From Balanoglossus misakiensis (Eukaryota; Hemichordata), in assembly GCA_040954595.2 (NCBI GenBank), contig CM082578.2:1984001-2048000 (forward strand): 64,000 bases of DNA, in the 5' to 3' direction. Below the pieces are notes generated by a model, which saw only the letters and a list, made by a program, of their open reading frames with translations, was not told where the DNA came from and made no database searches. The position numbers and the translations under genes are program-made. Position 1 is the first letter of the stretch. Each line of letters begins with the position of its first letter. Below, one piece after another: positions 59,001 through 64,000 of the stretch.

Positions 59001-60866
59001 GGGGAGAGACCGAATAAGTGAAGGTGAGAGAGGAAGTGGTTAGACAGGAAGAAAGGGAAATTAAAGCTCAATCACCACCACCACCACCACAATCATCATC
59101 ATCACCATCATTGCCATCATCATTCTGGAGGCATCGTGGCCTGTATTGGCCCATGGGCATCATGGGCCAAAAAAACTGATTCAGTGTAAATGTGCATAAA
59201 CCACACTTTTGTACGAACTCCTGTAACCGGTGACGCAAGTCGTGAGTGAATTTGTGGGCGTGTCGCGACCTTTTCTGTGAACGTGATGCAGAGTGATATA
59301 TTGATGACCCCCAGCCACCCCCACACCCTTTGGTAACACACTTCTTAAACTTTCTTTACATAGAATGGACTTCTCAAACCTTCCTTACCAAAGTTCTGAT
59401 TAAAGACATCTATCTTCTAGGGTACTACCAACAGCGTTTCACGTGACTGTAGACAAGCAGCAAGTACCTGTTCACAGACAAGGGCGTGCGCGCGTCCACA
59501 ATAATTAACGAATGTTTTTACCGCCGTGTGTTTTATGCACATAAACACTGAATCAGCTTTAATATTGTCCCATGATGCCCCGTGAGTTGTCAGGGTACCA
59601 AACTGACAATGCTCGAGAAAAAATGAAGTGTTGACATGCATGTTGATAAGGGGTATCACGTGCACAATGCATGTTGCAGACGCTGGTTTCTCTTAGCAAT
59701 AGAGTAGAGGCGTAAGGATGGGTTGATCTTGTGATTAAGAATTTTGGCAAAGAAACAGAAATTGTGCCATTTAGTTTTGTATTAAACCCTATTCGCGTAT
59801 TTTATGTTAAAGCACGAAATACTGCAATAATGAGATACGGTAGTATTTAACACATATCATATATGATATAATATAGCTTTATCAATACCAGTGAATTTTG
59901 TGACGTCATTTCTGTACATTTTTTTTTCTTTTATTTAAAACGCACAATGTTACATCAACAAATCAAAAGAAGAAACGAACTGAAAAGTCACATCATAGCT
60001 TCAAAATTTATTACACTTTCTGGATGGTTGCATGATTCCTAAGGCTTGTATACCTTCAACCTCAATGTCACGCGGGAGGATTGGTGTTAATGTAACGGGG
60101 AATTAAACTGTATAGATGGGGATAACTCGCTTGGCTAATACTGAGAGGTACCTATATGGAATCGTGCTGACGTCCAGATACATCGACACGAACACTGGGT
60201 ATTTATGGTAGCAACTGAAAATATAAGAATTTAATGAAATAAACCTACTCGACCACTTGCGTTCTGAGGACAAGAAGGACACAAATAGTCCGCCATCCAA
60301 AAGACCGTTCCAGCATTTTATTTTTACCCGTCAAAAGACGCGGAGATATATTTTTAGATGAAAGATCCATGCATACTCAGATTGCATAGTACTTGTCTTC
60401 CTTGTGTTCCTTAAAATAATGAATGTATTGTATTTTCTTTTCTTTTCATCAGGAATGTGATAACTTTCTTAACACTTCAAAAGTTTCTTTACTCTTCAAT
60501 CACTTCTGTCTCAACTGTAAAGTTTAACTTTTACTTCCAAATCTCAGGTCACAAACTTTATAGACTGCTAAACAATTTTCTTCCTAGTGTTGTATGCGCC
60601 ACTTGTGAATTTTTGCGAGTGAGATTCACGGGCGTTTGAGCACAATTTATACAAAAGATGTTTATCGCCATTAGAAAAACGTTCGCGTAGAATCAATGAC
60701 GTCATGGTAAATTTTAGCTGCATGCTCCAATAGGGATGATAGGGAGACTACTTGTTGTAGAGCACCTGAAAATGTACGTATTTCGTCACTTCCTTTTCGC
60801 GAAATTTAATTCTTAACGGCATCTTAGTTTTAAGATTTGTGATTTCTTTTTTCTTCAGTTGTACAT

Positions 60867-61171
60867 TTGCATCACAGGATACTTCTTTGTAGACTATCGA
60901 ACCTTGGCATCTCAGACACAGTACAAGCATGGTTTACATCTTACCTTCAATATAGATATCAAACTGTAATCATCGAAAACACTGCAAGTTCACAGTCACC
61001 TCTCGTATACGGGGTGCCACTGGCCCTCTCTTGTTCACCATTTATATAGCCCCACTTTATAGTAAACTGATTCGTCCCCACATCGTACAATTTCATCAGT
61101 ACGCCGATGATAACCAGCGATACCTCGCCTTTTCCCATCAAGATTCAACCTCTGACGTTCCTGTCTTCTAA
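60867..61171 (+). pseudogene. Reverse transcriptase fragment (non-LTR), block B copy 2
   Basis: NLGISDTVQAWFTSYLQYRY, PLVYGVP, then in another frame GPLLFTIYIAPLYSKLIRP and VQFHQYADDNQRYLAF, ending TAA. YADD is the catalytic box. The bases expected to encode QGSV between GVP and GPLL are lost, which shifts the frame near 61019. The family differs from the element at 53185. Confidence 0.8.
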
Positions 61172-61729
61172 GGATTGTTGAACTTTAATTCATGCAGTTT
61201 GTTGTTACGGCCGGTCGTCCTCCGGACGTTTACCTCATCGGCTTCTGTGGGGAATCAGCCACGTCCGAAGGCTGACGGCGTACATTCTCTCCATCTCCTT
61301 CTCCACCCAACATATTCATAAAGTCCGAGAGAGGTACCCGGCAGATCGTAAACCTTTCGTAGACAGAGACTTGCAACAAATTTTCCGAGTAACACAAAGT
61401 TCTGGTTTATTACTGGTCACACGTAAGAATTGCACGACTCGATCCATGCTCGTTGACTCCTATCACGGATCTCCGGTGATAAACGTGTGATCTCAAATTT
61501 CACCACACCTTATTAATACGTCAGTCAAGTATTAAGTCATAAAAGGAACACGTCATCTTAATATATCTTAAACATGAACTTAGCGCGTGATATCTCTATC
61601 TCGTTCTGACATGTATCAATTACACAATCTTGTTTACTCTTGGTAAAGTACCTATGTCAACACTGGACTAAAACCATACAAGTGAATGACTTCTTACGTA
61701 ATCATAGAAAAGATCTATGAGCGTTAAAC
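61085..61729. other. Segment private to block B copy 2
   Basis: After the YADD fragment stops at 61171, no coding sequence is recognisable to 61729. The corresponding stretch in copy 1 is missing between gtccccacgtcg and ttaaaactc (52213). Copy 1 is probably the deleted state, since the reverse transcriptase remnant is cut there. Confidence 0.6.
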
Positions 61730-62188
61730 TCAGTCGTGACACTTTCCCACATTTCCAATAATCGAACTTCCACGTTCGATCAAAGAAAGAATGAAAACGA
61801 AAACCAAGTCTGCGCTATCGGTTTTAAATACACTACGCCAAAATCAAACTCAATAATCACTTTTAAAATATCACAGCCTGTTCAAAGAAATTAAAGAAAA
61901 TCGCATAAAACGTTTTCAATGTCAAAATTCAAAGCGACTTCACTGTTCTGACTTCTCGTCAAAGAGTGTCTCTTTTCCAGTGAAAAATTCAACAGTCAAT
62001 AACCGCGTAAAAAATCAAGTCTGATAGTTCTTTCGTACAAACAGTCTCTTCACTGCTGTACTAACGGAGCAGGCACATTCCAAAGATGCTCTCGAACACA
62101 ATAACGGTTCCGGATAATACCGCCAAGTACGGAGCATTTCAGAGTGGATCATAATGCAATACAAGCTCGTAATAAACAGTAAAAATGA

Positions 62189-62601
62189 ATTTAATCAATG
62201 TTAAAAGATCTTAATTTAATACCACTATCTGATCGCAGGAGAGAACAGCGGCTTCATCTTATGTACAAAATCGTAAATAACCAAATCGCAACTCCAGCCG
62301 AAAGTCATATTAAATTCAACCCACGTACATCCAGTAATTCACACTCAAGACCCCTGTTCATACCAATGTGCAAAACAGATACTTACAAAGTTAACACTCC
62401 TTCATTCCGCGAACCATTATTGACTGGAACCACTTACCTGATAACATTGTAACTAGCACAAACCTAGAGCATTTTAAAGCTGGTCTTTCAGGAATAACTA
62501 GTCATCACGACTAAATTCACCTTGCGCACCTGCAGGATTACTGCTCAATTTCTGAGTTACTCTGCAGTATTATACAGATACAGATATAGATACAGATACA
62601 C
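62189..62601 (+). mobile_element. 5'-truncated non-LTR retrotransposon 3' end
   Basis: The frame gives LSDRRREQRLHLMYKIVNNQ and CKTDTYKVNTPSF, then after a frameshift near 62405 RTIIDWNHLPDNIV and LEHFKAGLSG, with TAA at 62512. This is the C-terminus of CR1/Jockey-type polyproteins. It ends in an (ATACAG)n-like tail (62573-62601). It is absent from block B copy 1, where aaaatgaa runs straight into tacactt, so it is a later insertion. Confidence 0.8.
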
Positions 62602-62960
62602 TTAATCATACTGTCAGGTTCAAAAATAACCACGACACGAATTCTTATGTGAAAGGATGCGTAAGACTACAATAAAATCACGCTCAACTTCAACTACACT
62701 CTGGGACTTCTCTCTTGTCCCTCGTATGAACTCACATGCCAACTCAAAGGGCCATTTTCATACGCCAGACCGTCTCCCTTGCGGTCATTAAAACATCACG
62801 ACTTCATCACCAGACCGTCTCTCTTGCGGTCATCACAAAAACTTCAACAACTCCTCGAAAACCTATTAAACTTCACTACACTGCACGGCATCACTTCAAC
62901 AAAAGAATACACATTTACAATGTCGAAAACAATGCAAAAACTTGGTGGAAAACAATATCT

Positions 62961-64000
62961 AGCTAGTGGCCAGTGTCGTGCCCATCAATTTTGAGTGTTT
63001 GGTGGGGTCGACCTTTGCGTCAACATTGATTAGCCAGGCCAGAGCTAATGGCCAGTGTCGTGCCCATCAATTTTGAGTGTTTGGTGGGGTCAACCCTTGC
63101 GTCAACATTGATTAGCCAGGCCAGAGCTAGTGGCCAGTGTCGTGCCCATCAATTTTGAGTGTTTGGTGGGGTCAACCTTTGCGTCAACATTGATTAACCA
63201 GGCCATGCAGAGCTAGTGGCCAGTGTCGTGCCCATTAATTTTGAGTGTTTGGTGGGGTCAACCTTTGCGTCAACATTGATTAGCCAGGCCAGAGCTAGTG
63301 GCCAGTGTCGTGCCCATCAATTTTGAGTGTTTGGTGGGATCAACCTTTGCGTCAACATTGATTAACCAGGCCATGCAGAGCTAGTGGCCAGTGTCGTGCC
63401 CATTAATTTTGAGTGTTTGGTGGGGTCAACCTTTGCGTCAACATTGATTAACCAGGCCATGCAGAGCTAGTGGCCAGTGTCGTGCCCATTAATTTTGAGT
63501 GTTTGGTGGGGTCAACCTTTGCGTCAACATTGATTAGCCAGGCCAGAGCTAGTGGCCAGTGTCGTGCCCATCAATTTTGAGTGTTTGGTGGGGTCAACCT
63601 TTGCGTCAACATTGATTAGCCAGGCCAGAGCAAGTGGCCAGTGTCGTGCCCATCAATTTTGAGTGTTTGGTGGGGTCAACCTTTGCGTAAACATTGATTA
63701 GCCAGGCCAGAGCTAGTGGCCAGTGTCGTGCCCATCAATTTTGAGTGTTTGGTGGGGTCAACCTTTGCGTCAACATTGATTAGCCAGGCCAGAGCTAATG
63801 GCCAGTGTCGTGCCCATCAATTTTGAGTGTTTGGTGGGGTCAACCCTTGCGTCAACACTGATTAACCAGGCCATGCAGAGCTATTGGCCAGTGTCGTGCC
63901 CATTAATTTTGAGTGTTTGGTGGGGTCAACCTTTGTGTCAACATTGATTAGCCAGGCCAGAGCTAGTGGCCAGTGTCGTGCCCATCAATTTTGAGTGTTT
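62961..64000. repeat. Satellite array, 82/86-bp monomers, running off the window
   Basis: Twelve full units and a partial one, starting at 62961, 63043, 63125, 63211, 63293, 63379, 63465, 63547, 63629, 63711, 63793, 63879 and 63961. Each contains gtggccagtgtcgtgccc, ttgagtgtttggtggggtca and gcgtcaacattgatta. The 86-bp form has attaaccaggccatgcag where the 82-bp form has attagccaggccag. Monomers are nearly identical, so the array is recently amplified. It begins directly at the end of block B copy 2. Confidence 0.97.

Larger units (their letters stand above)
56690..62960. repeat. Block B copy 2 of the duplication of about 6 kb
   Basis: Direct-orientation partner of 46927-53045. It lacks the 1.1-kb insertion (joined at ataccca-gtactcg, 58087). 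It has three private segments: 57422-57670, 61085-61729 and 62189-62601. A small extra copy of gtgcttcaaatcttgatatt sits just upstream at 56659, so the left edge is rearranged. Confidence 0.9.

Noticed and set aside
62961-64000. CRISPR-like repeat array
   Set aside because: Units are directly adjacent with no unique spacers, in eukaryotic DNA. It is a satellite.

Overview
This is eukaryotic, almost certainly invertebrate animal DNA. Nearly every coding stretch is a short exon (about 95-610 bp) flanked by AG/GT splice sites. The encoded modules are typical metazoan extracellular domains: EGF, pentraxin/LamG, HYR, LDLa, CUB, sushi, mucin-like linkers and GCC2/GCC3. Introns are packed with fold-back elements and MITEs of the kinds common in marine invertebrates. 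I cannot name the species.

Region 1 (1-4465): plus-strand exons for a paired calcium-binding EGF segment, a three-exon pentraxin-like module and a two-exon HYR module, an order resembling part of SVEP1/polydom. The pentraxin and HYR modules both carry apparent frameshifts. Region 2 (7419-10037): three intact, correctly phased exons for the C-terminal CRAL-TRIO (Sec14-like) part of a GDAP2-type protein. It has no visible macro-domain exons and is stranded between exons of the extracellular gene. Region 3 (11650-46430): a large plus-strand mosaic type I membrane protein gene. The order is LDLa, CUB x3, sushi x4, EGF x2, sushi x3, truncated sushi, mucin-like linker, expansin-like two-domain module, mucin-like linker, unknown module X1, sushi-like, HYR, sushi-like, X2, sushi-like, X3 (with a furin-type RRKR site), GCC2/GCC3 x4, EGF x2, transmembrane helix, and a cytoplasmic tail with an NPMY motif. 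The modelled exons give about 2,700 codons. Almost every module is a symmetrical phase 1-1 unit. The start and signal peptide are not visible, and I cannot prove that region 1 belongs to the same transcript.

The most notable protein feature is the expansin-like module (27993-29519), a double-psi beta-barrel half plus a CBM63-like half, inside an animal receptor. The gene also carries several apparent lesions: frameshifts near 1922 and 4402, a TAG in CUB1 at 13413, and a missing splice donor after HYR at 34181. A near-identical block of about 3.3 kb is present at 3035-6285 and 35826-39236, and the two copies differ in their damage.

Region 4 (about 46927-64000) is repeat-dominated. A block of about 6 kb is present twice (46927-53045 and 56690-62960), with insertion/deletion differences between copies. 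Between them lies a damaged but nearly complete non-LTR retrotransposon (about 53185-56400), and fragments of two further non-LTR elements occur in the blocks. The window ends in a satellite array of 82- and 86-bp monomers that runs off the edge.
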